NCBI GenBank assembly: GCA_963573385.1
Contig: CAUYLG010062931.1
Span: forward strand, 1 to 64,000
Direction of reading: 5' to 3'
Source of the DNA: Cacajao melanocephalus
Lineage: Eukaryota > Chordata > Mammalia > Primates > Pitheciidae
Length of the DNA: 64,000 nucleotides
A program made the translations under genes and the position numbers. Under the pieces are notes generated by a model. That model was not told the DNA's origin, searched no databases, and worked only from the letters and a program-made list of their open reading frames with translations. Below, piece by piece: positions 13,953 to 26,830 of this stretch; positions within the stretch are counted from its first letter, which is position 1; each line of letters opens with the position of its first letter.

Positions 13953-15584
13953 GTGCCAAAGATAGAGGTTCTTTGCTTAGGATTCTAACAGTCACCCATA
14001 TTTTTCACTGCTATGCTCTGAGCTTGCTAGCTCATACCCAGGTCTTATGTCAGTGCTTTATCAAAAGTCGCTTCACCCAGGAATCTTTGTCCATCTAGGC
14101 CCTCCTGGATTGGGGTGGCGGGTTGTGGGGCAGGCAGGAATAGCTGTGGGCAGAGCTGTGAAGTCTGTGCAATGTACTCCAAGCCTCTCAGTAGGCTCTT
14201 CTTCTCCCCTTTCTGCCTGGAAACCCTGATAGAGATGGCCTAGGGTAGAGATCTCACTACAGTGATTTTAAAATGCTTTCTACATCTTCACAGTAATGCC
14301 GAGGGGCTAAAGCATGTAAAATAAATTATACCCTCCTAATTTTTAAAAGCGTTGTAATGAATTATATGAGAATGCATGGAGGAAGCTTCAGATGTATTAG
14401 CTTCAGAATTTTTCTGGTTTTGCCTCTAAAAGTGCAGCAGAGGAAAGTAGGGAAAGAGAAGGAATTATCCTTCATAATGGGTGGGAGAAGGAATCAAAGA
14501 AGAGGGCAAGAATGTATTTAGAAGGTTTGTAAATATTCTTTATGCAGGCTAGGGGCTGGGGACTCTTGGGATTTGTGCACAAAGGCTACTCACACAAGTG
14601 AAATTGCAAAAATTGAACTCTAATGCTTTGAGTCACAAGCATCATGTTTTAATAGGCCTTATGATATGTACTGGGCTAATTTCAAAAGGAAATATGCCTC
14701 CAATAAATACTCTTGATGGCAAAGATAAGAGTCAAGCCTTCAGTGTGGATAGTTTCACCGCTGGGGAAGGGGTGATTAGCTGCAGGAACACTGAGGGATT
14801 CCTTGCTTGAACACACATTTTTTTCTGATGGTGGCATGAGTGCTTGTATACGTTACAGAGATGCAAGGAACATTTAAAGTCTGAGCAGACTCCATGACAA
14901 CTTCAAACAATGGCCTGGCTGAAAACCCTTCTGGGTCCCGGCAGACATCTCAGCATGAATGAGATATTATTGACTCCTGATGAAGATTGATTTTAAAATA
15001 ACTGGATTCTCAAAGATCCTAATTCTGGGAATCAATTAGATTAATCAGCCTTGTAAAACGACTGTGTGGAGTGTGTCTCAAGGTTACTGGGGAAATTCTG
15101 AAGCCATCACAGTGACTGGCTCCATAAGTATGATGTGTCCTGTTCCGTTGGTAGGTTTGATTTGGTTTACAGTGTGGCTTTCATAGGGAGCTGGGTTACC
15201 TTCTCCCAAAGAGACGTGGGCAGGGGTGTTGGTCAGAATTCTAAGATGCAAGCAACAGAAGGTGACTGGGGGTGCTTTAAGGAGAGCAGGAATTGCTGAG
15301 ACGGTGATGTGAAGCCCACACAGAGGCTGTGCTGCCGGGGTCCGTGTCCCCAAATCACACCACTGAGCCAATCCTGGGAGGATTGCCATGGGCACTGGAC
15401 ACGCCTGCTGCTGCCACCTGCCGGGTCCCTGCGTTGCGCACCAGCTCTCAATTCACAATCTGCAGTGGGTGTGTCTGATTGAGCCTAGTCAGGTGCCTTT
15501 ATCTTAGCTGCAAGGGCTGCTGGGAAATGGGAATTGGGCATTTTCAGCTTCGGTGGTGGGTGTTGGAGTTTGTCATCTACCAAG
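13953..15584. other. Non-repetitive stretch; weak old-repeat patch
   Basis: No exon, RNA gene or clear repeat. 15220-15560 ('ttcacaatctgcagtg', 'agggctgctgggaaatggga') vaguely resembles the unnamed repeat also seen near 8600, too weakly for a call. Confidence 0.45.
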
Positions 15585-16165
15585 TCACATACTGTACTGA
15601 AGTGCTCCAGAGGGACAGAACTTACAGGATATATGTATACACAAAAGGGATTTTATTAAGGAGAATTGGCTCATACAGTCAGCAGGCTGTGGAAGAAGAA
15701 GGCCAGTAGTGGTTCATTCTGCATCCCAAAGCCTCAAAAGTAGGGAAGCCAACGTTGCAGCCTTCAGTCTGTGGCGGAAGGCTTGAGAGACCCCAGCAAA
15801 CCACTGATGTAAGGTCAAGAGTCCAAAGGTCGAAGAACCTAGAGTATCTGATGTGCTACAGTTGGAAGCATCCAGCAGAGGAGAAAGATGAAAGCCAGAA
15901 AACTTAAGAAGCCAGCTATCCCACCTTCTTCCACCTGCTTTGTTCTAGCGTGCTCACATCGATTAGGTGGTGCCCACTCACACTGAGAGGGTGGGTCTTC
16001 CTCTCCCAGTCAACTCACTCAAATATGAACCTTCCCTCTCAGCACCCTCACAGACACACCCAGAAACAATACTTCACCAGCTATGTAGGAATCCTTAGAT
16101 CCAAGAATCCTAAGTTATCTTAGGCAATCCAATCAAGTTGATACCTAACATTAACCATCACACAT
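15585..16165 (-). mobile_element. HERV-L-type LTR (MLT2-like), antisense
   Basis: 'gtgctccagagggacagaac' and 'gggattttattaaggagaat' mark the reversed LTR 3' part. 'caccctcacagacacaccca' followed by 'agttgatacctaacattaac' and 'catcaca' mark its reversed start. About 580 bp with no adjoining internal region. Confidence 0.6.
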
Positions 16166-16249
16166 CCAGCAGGGAATTTATTAAACCCAAGAAAGATGCT
16201 ACAGATACGGGTGGCCATATAAAATGACCAGTTTTCAGAATAGAGGAAT

Positions 16250-16430
16250 AGACATTCATCCATTCATTTAGAGAATATTTACCAGGGGGTTACTGTCTGT
16301 CAGTTCTGCATGCCTGGGAGATCACAATGAATAAAACAGACAAAAATAACTATCCTCATGGGGCTTACCTCCTACTGGGGAGAGACAAAAAATCTTATAG
16401 AGGTGCATTGATCAATACAGAAGCTGATAG
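16250..16430 (-). mobile_element. L2 3' end, antisense
   Basis: 'ttcatccattcatttagaga', 'aataaaacagacaaaaataa' and 'ctcatggggcttacctccta' are reversed L2 landmarks. Confidence 0.7.
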
Positions 16431-17549
16431 AGACCTGCAGTTACTTACATGTGAAAAAATTAACTGAAATTAATTAATTTTAGTCACAGCTGTTTAGTTC
16501 TTTAGTCACAGGAGCCACGTATGCTACTAGCGTCTACTGTGATGAACAGCTCATCAACTCCAAGTCCAAAATCTCACCTGAATATCATCAGCTAATCTCC
16601 AGTATCCGTGTTTTGTGTGGAAGGGGGTGGGAGTGTGGTCCATCCTGGGGCAAAATTCCTTTCCAATTGTAAGTCTGTGAAACTCAAGACACATGTTATC
16701 AGATTCTAAAGTGTAAAGGTAGGATAGGTGCAGGATAAAAGTGATAGGCATTCTGATTCCAAACAGAGGAAAATGCAAGGTGAAAAGCAGTCACCAGTCC
16801 CAAGAGATTTACAAATCCAACTGGGAAAGTTCCCTACCGTGTCCAGCCCTAGGAATAATCTTCTGTTTTGCAGCTCTAACTTCGGGGCTGAGAGCTCTGC
16901 CCTCTGGGTCATGCTTCCTTTTTTAATGAAAGGTAGCATGTATTTTGCAACTGATTCATTTCAGTCTGTTTCTTGATTGCAGAATTTGGGAAGACCAAGA
17001 GCCGTCTTTGAATTTGTATTTTCTCTTTCCCTCTTGGGCCAGGTGACATTGTTTCTGCTGGTATAACTTCCTCAAGAACTTTGTGCTTCTCTCATGTATG
17101 TCACTAGGGTTCAGCACATTTGACAAAAGACTTGTTCACAGACATTTCTGAGATAATATCTAATTTGGGCTACTGCTTAGGTGGTTGAAGAGGGGCCTGC
17201 TCTAAGAGTCACACCCTTCAGTGCTTCAAAGACTCTTTGTGTTGACTGGGTACTCTGAAATTTTGGTCTTTCTGATGCATTAGTAAAAGATTGTAAAGCC
17301 ACACACTGAAATCTTTCTCTCGCCCCATATCCTGACAGAGAATCTCTTAGTTTTAGCGTCTTTCAGATGCCAGGCAGGCTGGGAAGTTCCCAAATCATTA
17401 AGCCCTGTTTTTTTTTTTCTCTCTCTCTCTTTTTGTTGAAGAGTTCTTCCCTCAACTTACTTCTTTCCTCTCATATTGTCCTATAGGTATCGTGAAAACA
17501 CAAGGCTGCACTTTCAGCACTTTGCTTGGAAGTCTCCCGTCTAGGTCTT

Positions 17550-17853
17550 TTTCTTTTTCTTTTTCTTTTTTGAGATGGAGTCTTGCTCTCTCGCCCAGGC
17601 TGGAGTGCAGTGGTATGATCTTGGCTCATTGCAACCTCTGCCTCCTGGATTCAAGTGATTCTACTGCCTCAGCCTCCTGAGTAGCTGGGATTACAGGTGC
17701 CCACCACCATACCTTACTAATTTTTGCATTTTCAGTAGAGACAGGGTTTCACCATGTTGGCCAGACTGGTCTTGAACTCCTGACCTCAGGTGATCTGTCC
17801 GCCTTGTCTTCCCTTGGCTGGGATTACAGGCATGAGCCAGTGCTTCTGGCCCT
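17550..17853 (-). mobile_element. Alu inserted in the MaLR internal region
   Basis: CTTTTT-rich tail, ends 'gcttctggcc'. The 11-bp target duplication gtctaggtctt is identical at 17539-17549 and 17854-17864. Confidence 0.97.
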
Positions 17854-17874
17854 GTCTAGGTCTTATGCTACTCC

Positions 17875-18235
17875 CCACAGAAAGCAAATCACTGAGATAA
17901 CAAGTATTTCTAGTGATGAAGGGTTTGTTACAGGTGACGTCAGCTGGATAAATGGGAGACGAACCTCAAATTTGCACCCCCAACTCCCACTAACGTTAGG
18001 AGTTTATATAGCAGAGAAGGGAAATGTAGTAAGGAAGATTTGTTGGTCAAGAGCAGGTAGTTGAATGAGGGGTGTAACGTGTCATTGAAACATGTGTGGG
18101 AAGACATGATTAGGGAGGGGCAAGGAAGGGGGAGTTGGTCAACAGACAGCAGGTGCAGCTGTACCTGTCTATACACATGTAGGTTTCTCAAGCCTCAGTC
18201 CTCTGGGCATCTGGCTTGCTGGAAAATTGGGCTGG
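17875..18235 (-). mobile_element. Nested LTR-like segment with TATA motif (antisense)
   Basis: This block interrupts the MaLR internal region, which resumes at about 18245. Read in reverse it contains a TATATAAACTCC element (complement near 18000-18015) followed by 'gggagttggggg'. That organisation fits an LTR promoter. Family not resolved. Confidence 0.45.
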
Positions 18236-18637
18236 TTTAAATTGCTTACATAACTGCAGAACACACTCTGCTAAGCTTTCTGTCACTGCATAATAAGGAT
18301 CATCTTCTCCCCAATTTTAAATAGCAGGTTTCCCACTTCCTTTTGAGTACTCACTGGAAGCATCCTTAATGTCCATATTTCTCGTACTTCCACTAGCAGT
18401 CTGTTCATGTTGATTTAGGTATTCTCTAAGGCAGTTTAGGCTTTTCTATAATCTTTCTCACTGCCTTCTTTAATGTTCACATATATATTAACAGTCTGTT
18501 CAAGGCAATCTAGGTTTCTTCTGTCATGCTTTTCAAAATTCTTTTAGTCTCTATCCATTGCCCAATTCCAAAGCCAATTCCACGTTTTGAGATGTTTGTT
18601 ACAGCAGCACACTACTTCTAGGAACCAAAACATGTAT

Positions 18638-19216
18638 TAGTTTTCTGTTGCTGCTCTGTCAAACTACTACAAATGTAACGACTTGTGCCAACAAAATTTT
18701 ACTATTTTATAGTTACCTAGGCCTGACATCTGGCCTGTGTCTTACTGGATTGACATCAAGGTGTTGGCAGAATTTCCTCACGGGAGGCTGGAGGGGGGAA
18801 TCTGTTTCCTTGCTCATATGTGGTGGTGGTAGAAATCACTTCCTTGTGGTTGTAGGACTGAGGTGCCTGTTTTCTTGCCAGCCATAAACCGAAGGTTCTT
18901 CTCAGCCTGCAGAAGCCATTGCAGTCCTTGGCTTCTAACCTCCTGCCTCCATCTTCAAAGCCAGTGATGGCTGGTTGAATCCTTCGCATGTTTCATTTCT
19001 TTGACTTTTCTCAGACCCAGTTGGGAAAGATGCTCTCTGCTTTTAAGAACTTATGTAATTGGGTTGAGTTCACTTGGATAATCCAAGATAATCTCCTTCT
19101 CTCCAGCTCTACGCCTTTAATTTGCAAAGTCTGTTTTGCCACCTAAGGTAACATTTTCACAGATTCTGGAGATTAAGCTGTGAGTATGTTTTAAGAGGGC
19201 ACTATTGTGCCTCCAG
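18638..19216 (-). mobile_element. MLT1D-like LTR, 5' LTR of the antisense MaLR remnant
   Basis: 'tattagttttctgttgctgc', 'acatcaaggtgttggcagaa', 'gcctccatcttcaaagccag', 'ccaagataatctccttctc' and 'acctaaggtaacattttcac' are the reversed MLT1D order. It directly abuts the internal region on the left. No matching left-hand LTR is visible before 16550. Confidence 0.7.
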
Positions 19217-19609
19217 GAGTTACACAGCTTTCCTACACTCACTAAGAGCTGTGACTCCCAGATAATAAGGTCAGGATAAGAGCCACAGAGATACCATGAA
19301 TGTGTCTAGGTCTTTGGTGACACACGAGCCTGGAGCCCCAGAGCAGTCATATCCTGACCTCACAGGCATAAAGCTGTAGTTGACTCAAGCAGGGACATTG
19401 GTGGGAGACATCAGCAACCAGAAGCTCTGAGCTCTAGGGGGAGGGTGTGGAGACACAGAGCAAAGAGGCCAAGAGCCTGAAGCTGTTAGATTAGTGTAGA
19501 TTCAAACCTCTCCTACTTGACATTGAAAAAGTTAATAAGCTCCTTTGAGACTTAATTTCGTTGGCTTTAAAATGGAGGTAATGAAAATAGTGTCCACCAA
19601 AATAACCAG
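19217..19609. other. Non-repetitive stretch; weak MIR at 19485-19600
   Basis: 'gattcaaacctctcctactt' and 'gagacttaatttcgttggct' are a faint MIR match on the plus strand. The rest is unrecognised. Confidence 0.4.
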
Positions 19610-20020
19610 AGAGAGGCTTTCTAAAAGAAAAGATTTATTTGGGAATATGGCCTTGCAGTGGGACTTTGCATGCTGTAATAAACTGCTATTCAGGAAGGGA
19701 AAAGAAGATTAAGGCTTTTAAAGGAAAAATAAGGAGGATGACACAATTGTTTTGAGATAATGATTCTTGCAGCCAGTAAACAAGGGTAACACCAGCTTGA
19801 GGTTGGATTGGCAGTTACTAGGCAGTTTGTCCTCACAGAAGTATTTGTTGGTGTGATGTTGCAGTGGCATTTGTGCGAGGTTGTGTTTTTTGTAGAGTCT
19901 TTTGTGATTGTTTTTGTTATCAGGTATTTATACATCAGAATCCTCTCTTCCTGGCCTTCGCCGGCTGTGTTTCTTAGGTTGTTTATGTATTTATTTTTTA
20001 ACACAATGGCTCCAATTTGA
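19610..20020 (-). mobile_element. Possible LTR, antisense
   Basis: In reverse, an AATAAATCTTTTC polyadenylation-like motif (complement at about 19628-19640) and the overall length fit an ERV LTR. Family not recognised. Confidence 0.35.
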
Positions 20021-20410
20021 TTCTGACCCCTTGCACAATTCCTTCATCACTGCTGAGAGACAGTTCAGCAGAGATAATCGTGTGAAACCCGTAGTGGCAC
20101 GGCTCCCACACACAGACGGCTTTAAGAGGGGCCTTGAAAGACAGCTTGGGAGATGTATGTTGATTTTTGAAACTCTTCTGAGGACAGGCAAGACCTGTCT
20201 TTCAGACTCTCTTGTGCCTTCCTGGGGGTGTGTGGTCCTCAGACATCTGAGCTTCCTGGTGCTTGGTTCAGGGAAAGTGCAGGAAGTGCTGGGAGACTTT
20301 GGGTCCCGGGAAGTTCCCAGGGAGCTACAAAGTGCATGGGAGGCTGGGGCTTCACGGGAATGCAGGGGAATCACCCTGTGTCTCTACTCGTTTGTTTTTA
20401 AACCTTCTTC
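20021..20410. other. Non-repetitive stretch, no feature seen
   Basis: Open frames of 188 codons (plus) and 127 codons (minus) overlap here on opposite strands. Neither has a recognisable domain, and the plus frame runs on into an Alu. Confidence 0.5.
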
Positions 20411-20424
20411 CAAGGGAGTGATGC

Positions 20425-20694
20425 GGCCAGGTATGATGGCTCACGGCTGTCATCCCAGCACTTTGGGAGGCTGAGGTGGGCAGATCACCTGAGGTCAGGA
20501 GTTCAAGACTAGCCTGGCCAACATGGCGAAACCCCATCTCTACAAAAACTACAAAATTAGCCGAGTGGTGGCACATGCTTGTAATCCCAGCTACTTGGCA
20601 TGCTGAGGCAGGAAAATCACTTGAATCCGGAAGGTGAAGGTTGTATTGAGCCAAGATCTCAAGCCTGGCAACAGACCAAGACTCTGTCTCAGAC

Positions 20695-20726
<32 letters not shown>

Positions 20727-20729
20727 ATA
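20425..20729 (+). mobile_element. Alu, full length, AAAAC-repeat tail
   Basis: 'ggccaggtatgatggctc' to a tail of AAAAC units (20695-20727). The 13-bp flanks caagggagtgatg (20411-20423) and caagggcatgatg (20730-20742) are the target duplication with two changes. Confidence 0.95.
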
Positions 20730-20742
20730 CAAGGGCATGATG

Positions 20743-21393
20743 GCAACAGTTAATTTGTAAATGTGAGAGAGATGGTGAGATTTTTTTTTTCTATTTTTCC
20801 TCTCCCTCCCCTACACCATTATGTTCTCACATCAGGCAATATAAAAGAAATTAAAATGAAACCTTGAATTCTGCTTAGATACATACATGTATTTTTTTTT
20901 AAGCATTATCATCTTGGAAAGTTGGATTTAAATTGGAAGAGTGACATGGAATCTTTAAAATTACTTTATTTTGGTCACAAGAGAAGTAGGAATTTAACAT
21001 TTAAGAGGTAAACAAGTATTTTATGCATGTTTCAAGGAGGGTTTTGCCTTTGACAGGGTAAAATTATTTTTGATTGGAAAAAGTACGTTTTAGCATTTAC
21101 GCAAGATTTTTGTATTCCTTTTTCTTCTGTTCTGATTTCTGCCAATCTTTGCGGATGGAAGGCAGTTCTTTTTCTAAAGGTAGGAGACAGTTAAGAATGA
21201 AGATATTAAATAGTGAGAGTGCTGAACAGAAAAACAAAGGAAGCTGAAGACTTTTGTAAAATCAAAAGGATCTGGGGTCTTAGACACTATTTGGCACTGC
21301 TGAAATACCAGTTTGTTTATACCTTCCAACATAGAGTTCTCCAAATTATTAGATGTAGCTTGTGGGCTGTTAATAGCTACACTTTAAAGAAGG
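20743..21393. other. AT-rich non-repetitive stretch
   Basis: No family or exon recognised. Confidence 0.5.
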
Positions 21394-21563
21394 GAGCTGG
21401 GATTACAAACGTGTACCACCATGCCTGGTTAATTTTGTACTTTTAGTAGAGATGGGGTTTCACTTTTTGGCCAGGCTGGTCTTGAACTCTTGACCTCAGG
21501 TGATCTACCCACCTCAGACTCCCAAAGTGCTGGGATTACACCTATAAGCCATTGTACCTGGCC
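21394..21563 (-). mobile_element. 3'-truncated Alu (left arm and start of right arm)
   Basis: Starts abruptly at 'gagctgggattacaaacg', the beginning of the right arm in reverse, and runs to 'gtacctggcc'. The outer right arm and the tail are absent, which is unusual because Alu truncation normally removes the 5' end. It suggests a later deletion. Confidence 0.9.
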
Positions 21564-21871
21564 CCATTACTACCTTGGAACAAGGTTTAAAAACAAGCGA
21601 TTAGGGACACAGGATGATTACCCTGCATTCCTGTGAAAACATTGGCATCAAGAGATTTATGTATATTATGAAATATCAGGAACAGGATAAAGTAGCTAAT
21701 ATTTCACCAGAATTTTTCATTTGTTGGTTGGTTTGATGTGTGGCACACCAGTTAACTCTTAGTGTTCCCAAACTAAGTTTGAGGAATATTACACATTTTT
21801 CTATGGTAAAATTTAGTCGAATTTGAAAGAAGTGGTTTAGTATAACCCAGGGAAATCCACATTAAAGGAGC
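21564..21871. other. Non-repetitive stretch, no feature seen
   Basis: No feature recognised. Confidence 0.5.
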
Positions 21872-22022
21872 TTGAGTGGTATTTCTTAAACTGTGGCTTG
21901 TGAACTGGCTGTGTCAGAATCACCCGAAGGGTTTGTTAAAAATCCAACTTTCTGGGTCTGATCTTAGACTTATTGTATAAAAATCTCTGGCACTGACATC
22001 ATGGACTCTGACTTGTTAAAAA
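21872..22022 (+). mobile_element. MER5A
   Basis: 'tatttcttaaactgtggctt', 'gtcagaatcacccgaagggt' and 'ttgttaaaaatccaactttc' follow MER5A from its end. Confidence 0.7.
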
Positions 22023-22029
22023 TACACTA

Positions 22030-22525
<496 letters not shown>

Positions 22526-22574
22526 AGAATAAAGCATCTAATCTTACTATACATCTTGCTGTCATGCTTTATAT

Positions 22575-23026
22575 TGTGAACACTGAAAATCTGAGAGAGG
22601 TCTCAGTTAATTTAGGAAGTTTATTTTTTCAAGGTTGAAGACACGCACTCATGGCACAGCTTCAGGAGGTCCTCATGAGATGTGCCCAAGGTAGTTGGGG
22701 CACAGCTTGGTTTTACATGTTTATTTTAGGGAGATAGGAGACATCAGTTAATATAGTTAAGATGTACATTGGTTCCATCTGGAAAGGCGGGAAAACTCAA
22801 GCAGGGAGGGGCTTCCAGGTCACAGGTAGGTGAAAGACAAGGGGTTGCATTCCTTTGAGTTTCTGATTAGCCTTTCCAAAGGAAGCATTCTGATATGCAT
22901 TTATCTCAGTAAGCAGAGGGGATGACTTTGAATAGAATGGGGGGCAGGTTTGCCCTAAAAAGTTCCCAGCTTGACCTTTCCCTTTAGCTTAATGATTTGG
23001 GGGCCCTAAGATTTATTTTCCTTTCA
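22575..23026 (-). mobile_element. ERV LTR, solo, antisense (about 450 bp)
   Basis: TG/CA-bounded block. In reverse it opens 'tgaaaggaaaataaatctta', passes 'caagctgggaac' and 'aaaggctaatcagaaactca', and ends with an AATAAACTTCC-type polyadenylation region (complement at 22617-22630) and a 'tcagtgttcaca' end. ERV1-type by appearance; exact family not named. Confidence 0.65.
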
Positions 23027-23189
23027 TGGTATCTTTATATCTTGCTCTAAATATTTATTTCATTTTTAAAACTATTTAAACAGGAGGAGTATTTTAGTTA
23101 AAAACGTAATTGAAAGGATAGGCTTAGTAATTCCTCTCTTAGTTGACTATTCTATGGAAAGCATTGCTGTTCAGACCAGGGGCCTATTT

Positions 23190-23300
23190 AATTTTTTAAG
23201 ATTATATTTCAGTCAGTTTTGGGGAATAGGTGCTTGTTAGTTGCATGAATAATTTCTTTAGTGGTGATTTCTGAGATTTTGGTGTACCAGTCACCAGGGG
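23190..23300 (-). mobile_element. L1 3' UTR fragment, antisense
   Basis: 'cagtcagttttggggaatag' and 'ctttagtggtgatttctgag' followed by 'attttggtgtaccagtcacc' are reversed L1PB/L1MA-type 3' sequence. Confidence 0.65.
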
Positions 23301-23549
23301 CCTATTTAAAGGAACTGCTGTTCAGTTGCGATCAAAATATACACTGACTTTCTTTAAACTGGACAAAGAACACATCCTCTTGAGGGTTGATCTTATTTTG
23401 GATCTATGGATGTGATGGTAGCTGTCAGGTCCAGAGCATGGGATGTCTGTCAGGAGTAATTGACTCTATATTGATTAATTCCACCTCCCCTTCTATGCCC
23501 ACCCATGAATTGCTTATTGTCATTTCAACTTAATAATACAGATATTGAT

Positions 23550-23838
23550 TTTTTTTTTTTATGAGACAGAGTCTCACTCTGTCGCCCAGGCTGGAGTGCA
23601 GTGGCGTGATTTTTGGCTGACTGCAACCTCCACATCCTGGGTTCAAGTAGTTCTTCTGCCTCAGCCTTCTGAGTAGCTGGTATTATAGGCAGGTACCACC
23701 ATGCCTGGGTAATTTTTTTTTAATTTTATTTTTAGTAAAGACAGGGTTTCACCATATTGGCCAATCTGGTCTTGAACTCCTGACCTTGTGACTGCCTGCC
23801 TCCACCTCCCAAAGTGCTAGGGATACTGGTGCCCAGCC
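23550..23838 (-). mobile_element. Alu, full length
   Basis: Bounded by an identical 9-bp duplication, acagatatt, at 23538-23546 and 23839-23847. The left-arm end is decayed ('gatactggtgcccagcc'). Confidence 0.95.
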
Positions 23839-23847
23839 ACAGATATT

Positions 23848-24429
23848 CATTTTTCTGAATACAATTACCTTGCATCTCAATCTAGTAAAATAATGAAAGG
23901 ATGGATTTTAAGTAAACAAAAAGATCACCCAAAACTTCCACTGTTATTTAGAAATGCATCGATTTTTGGCAAGGAGAATGAAAACTGTCAGTTTGAAATA
24001 CTAATTTCATGAGTTTTCAAGTAAGAAGGCCAAAATTATGCTTTATTTCTTTGTAGGTTCTATGATTTGATACTTAACCATCCATATTCATCAATAAGGC
24101 AGGGTCCCATAAGGTTCAGTGTGCACTCAATGACCCATTCCAGAGAACATAATTCAGCAGTTAGAAATTATTTTAAGAGGCATTCATAAATATTAGAAGG
24201 ATCAGTAGTACCTAGCGCTCAGTCATGGCTGAGAATAGTGCCAACTTCCACCAGCCAGAGTAGAAAACCTCTTAGTTTATAAGATGTTGGGTACAGCACT
24301 CAGAAGGTTCTTGCCTCAGAAATGGGGAATAATTAATCATAGATTAAGCATGACTCTCGTCCAGCTAACAAATATTAAAAGTAAGACTTAAAGGGATCAA
24401 ACTCTTTCCGAGTAACTTAACTGTATCCC
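23848..24429. other. AT-rich stretch, no feature seen
   Basis: No repeat or exon recognised. Part could be unrecognised old L1 5' sequence. Confidence 0.45.
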
Positions 24430-24715
24430 AGAACAAAAGTCAAGGGTATTTATTAGAATGCCTTAATATCAAGCCCAAACAGGTTGCAAAGAAGCATGAA
24501 AATACAACCTAAAATGAGGAGAAACATCAATCAGTTGGAATTAATATAGAACTATCAAAAATGTTAGAATTAGCAGAGAAGGACGTGTTTAAAAAATTAA
24601 ATTGAAAAGACTAAAAAAAAAAAAAACCCACATCAAAACTCTAGAGCTGGAACTCTGTGATATTTGAGATGTAAATACATGGGATGAGATCAGCAGCAGA
24701 TTAGACATTGCATAT

Positions 24716-25008
<293 letters not shown>

Positions 25009-26295
25009 GACATTGCACATACACAAAAAAGATTAATGAACATGGTGACATAGTAATAGAAACTGTCCAAAACTAAACACGTGGAGAAAAAAATAATAAT
25101 GTAAAGAAACACGAACAGCATTAGTAATCTCTGAAACAACTTCAAGGAATTAAATGTATGTGTAAATAAAATCTCTAAAGGAATGAGAAATGGAGAGACA
25201 GATAAATAAAATATTTGCAGTGTGTGGCTAAAAATTTTCCACATTTCATGAATATCACAAACCCAGAGACCTAAGAAAGTCAGTGAACAGCAAGCAGAAG
25301 AGACACGAAGAAAACAACTATATGGCACATCATAATCAACTGTTCAAGCTCAGTGATAGAAAAACTTAAAAGCATCCAGAGAGAAAAACAAGAGATTACT
25401 TACAGAGGCACCAAGATAAGGGTGACAGCGTATTTTTTTTTTTTGGTCGGAAATAATGCAAGTGAAAAGACAGGGAGTGAAACAACAAAACAAAAACAGA
25501 AACACCAAACCTGAAATAACTGCAAGGAAAAATAGTCAAATCCAGAATTATGGTTGAATGTCAATACACTCCTTGCAACCATTGATATAAAGAGTAGACA
25601 GAAAAGTATACAAAAGACTTGAACAATGTAACCAACCAGTTGGACCTAATTGAAGCTTACAGAGCACTCCGCCCCACAACAGAATACACATTCTTTCCGA
25701 GTGCACTCAAAACATTTCCCCAAATTTTATTTGGTAAAATAAATTATTTTCTGGGTCATAAAACCAGTCTCAGTAATTTCAGAAGCATTCAGGTCATGCA
25801 AAGTAAGTTCTTTGGTCACAGTAGAATGAAACTGGAAATCGGCAGCAGAAGGAACTCTGGGAAATCCCCAGGGTTTTGGAAACTGGCTATGTTAAGTAAC
25901 TCAGGCATGGAGAAAGAGAAATTAGAAACTATTTGGAATTGAGTGAAAATGAAAATACAGCATATCAGAATTTTGTGGGATACTGTTAAAAAGGGAAATG
26001 TATATAGCACTGAGACAAAAAGAAAGTTCTCCAATTTCACTTTAAGAGACTGAAATGAAAAGAACAAATTTAACCCAAAGTAAGCAGAAAAAATTAATAA
26101 AGATCAGAGTGAAATTAATGAAATGATAAACAGAAAAACAATAGAGAAAAATCAATAAAACCAATAGCTAGTTCTTGGGGAAAGTCAATAAACTGAGAAG
26201 CATCTAGCCAGAATAATCAGGATTTAAAAAAAAATCAAATACTAAAGATATGACTTTGTCTGAGACATACTTATCTTAAGGCATAACTGTGTCTT

Positions 26296-26598
26296 TTTTT
26301 TTTTTTTTTTTTTTTGAGACTGAATCTACTCGCTGTGTCACCTAGCCTGAAGAGCAGTGGCAGGATCTCAACCCACTGCAATCTTCGACTCCCTGGTTCA
26401 AGGTAGTCTCCTGCCTCAGCCTCCCAAGTAGCTGGGATTACAGGCATCCGCCACCATGCCCAGCTAATTTTTCTATTTTTAGTAGAGACGGGGTTTAACC
26501 ATGTTGGCCAAGCTGGTCTTGTTCCCTTGACTTGGTGATCCACCCGCCTTGGCCTCCCAAAGTGCTGGGATTATAGGCATGAGCCATTGCGCCTGGCT
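26296..26598 (-). mobile_element. Alu in L1 ORF2 region
   Basis: Long T tail, ends 'tgcgcctggct'. The 15-bp duplication gcataactgtgtctt (26281-26295) and gcataactatatctt (26600-26614) brackets it. Confidence 0.96.
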
Positions 26599-26830
26599 AG
26601 CATAACTATATCTTAAAGATAATACAGGAATATTGTGAACAACTTTATGCTCATAAATTTGACAAAATAAATGAAATAGATAAATTCCTTGGAAGATATA
26701 AACTACTAAAGCTAATTTAAAAATTAGGTAACCTAATTAACCTTATATCAAGTTTTAGAGATTGAATTTGTAGTTAAAAACCTTCCCACAAAGACAAATC
26801 CAGGTACAGATGTCCTTACAATTAAATTGC

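Larger units (their letters stand above)
16550..18637 (-). mobile_element. MaLR provirus internal region, antisense, with nested insertions
   Basis: 'aactccaagtccaaaatctc', 'atcctggggcaaaattcctt' and 'gaaaacacaaggctgcactt' (17495-17515), then after interruptions 'gtcactgcataataaggatc' and 'cccaattccaaagccaattc', are ordered landmarks of a MaLR (MLT1/MST/THE1-type) internal region. An Alu sits at 17550-17853 and a second LTR at about 17875-18235. The sequence runs directly into an LTR at 18638. Non-coding remnant. Confidence 0.7.

Noticed and set aside
19908..20474. 188-codon plus-strand frame
   Set aside because: Starts in an LTR-like block and ends in an Alu. No domain, and an antisense frame of similar quality overlaps it.
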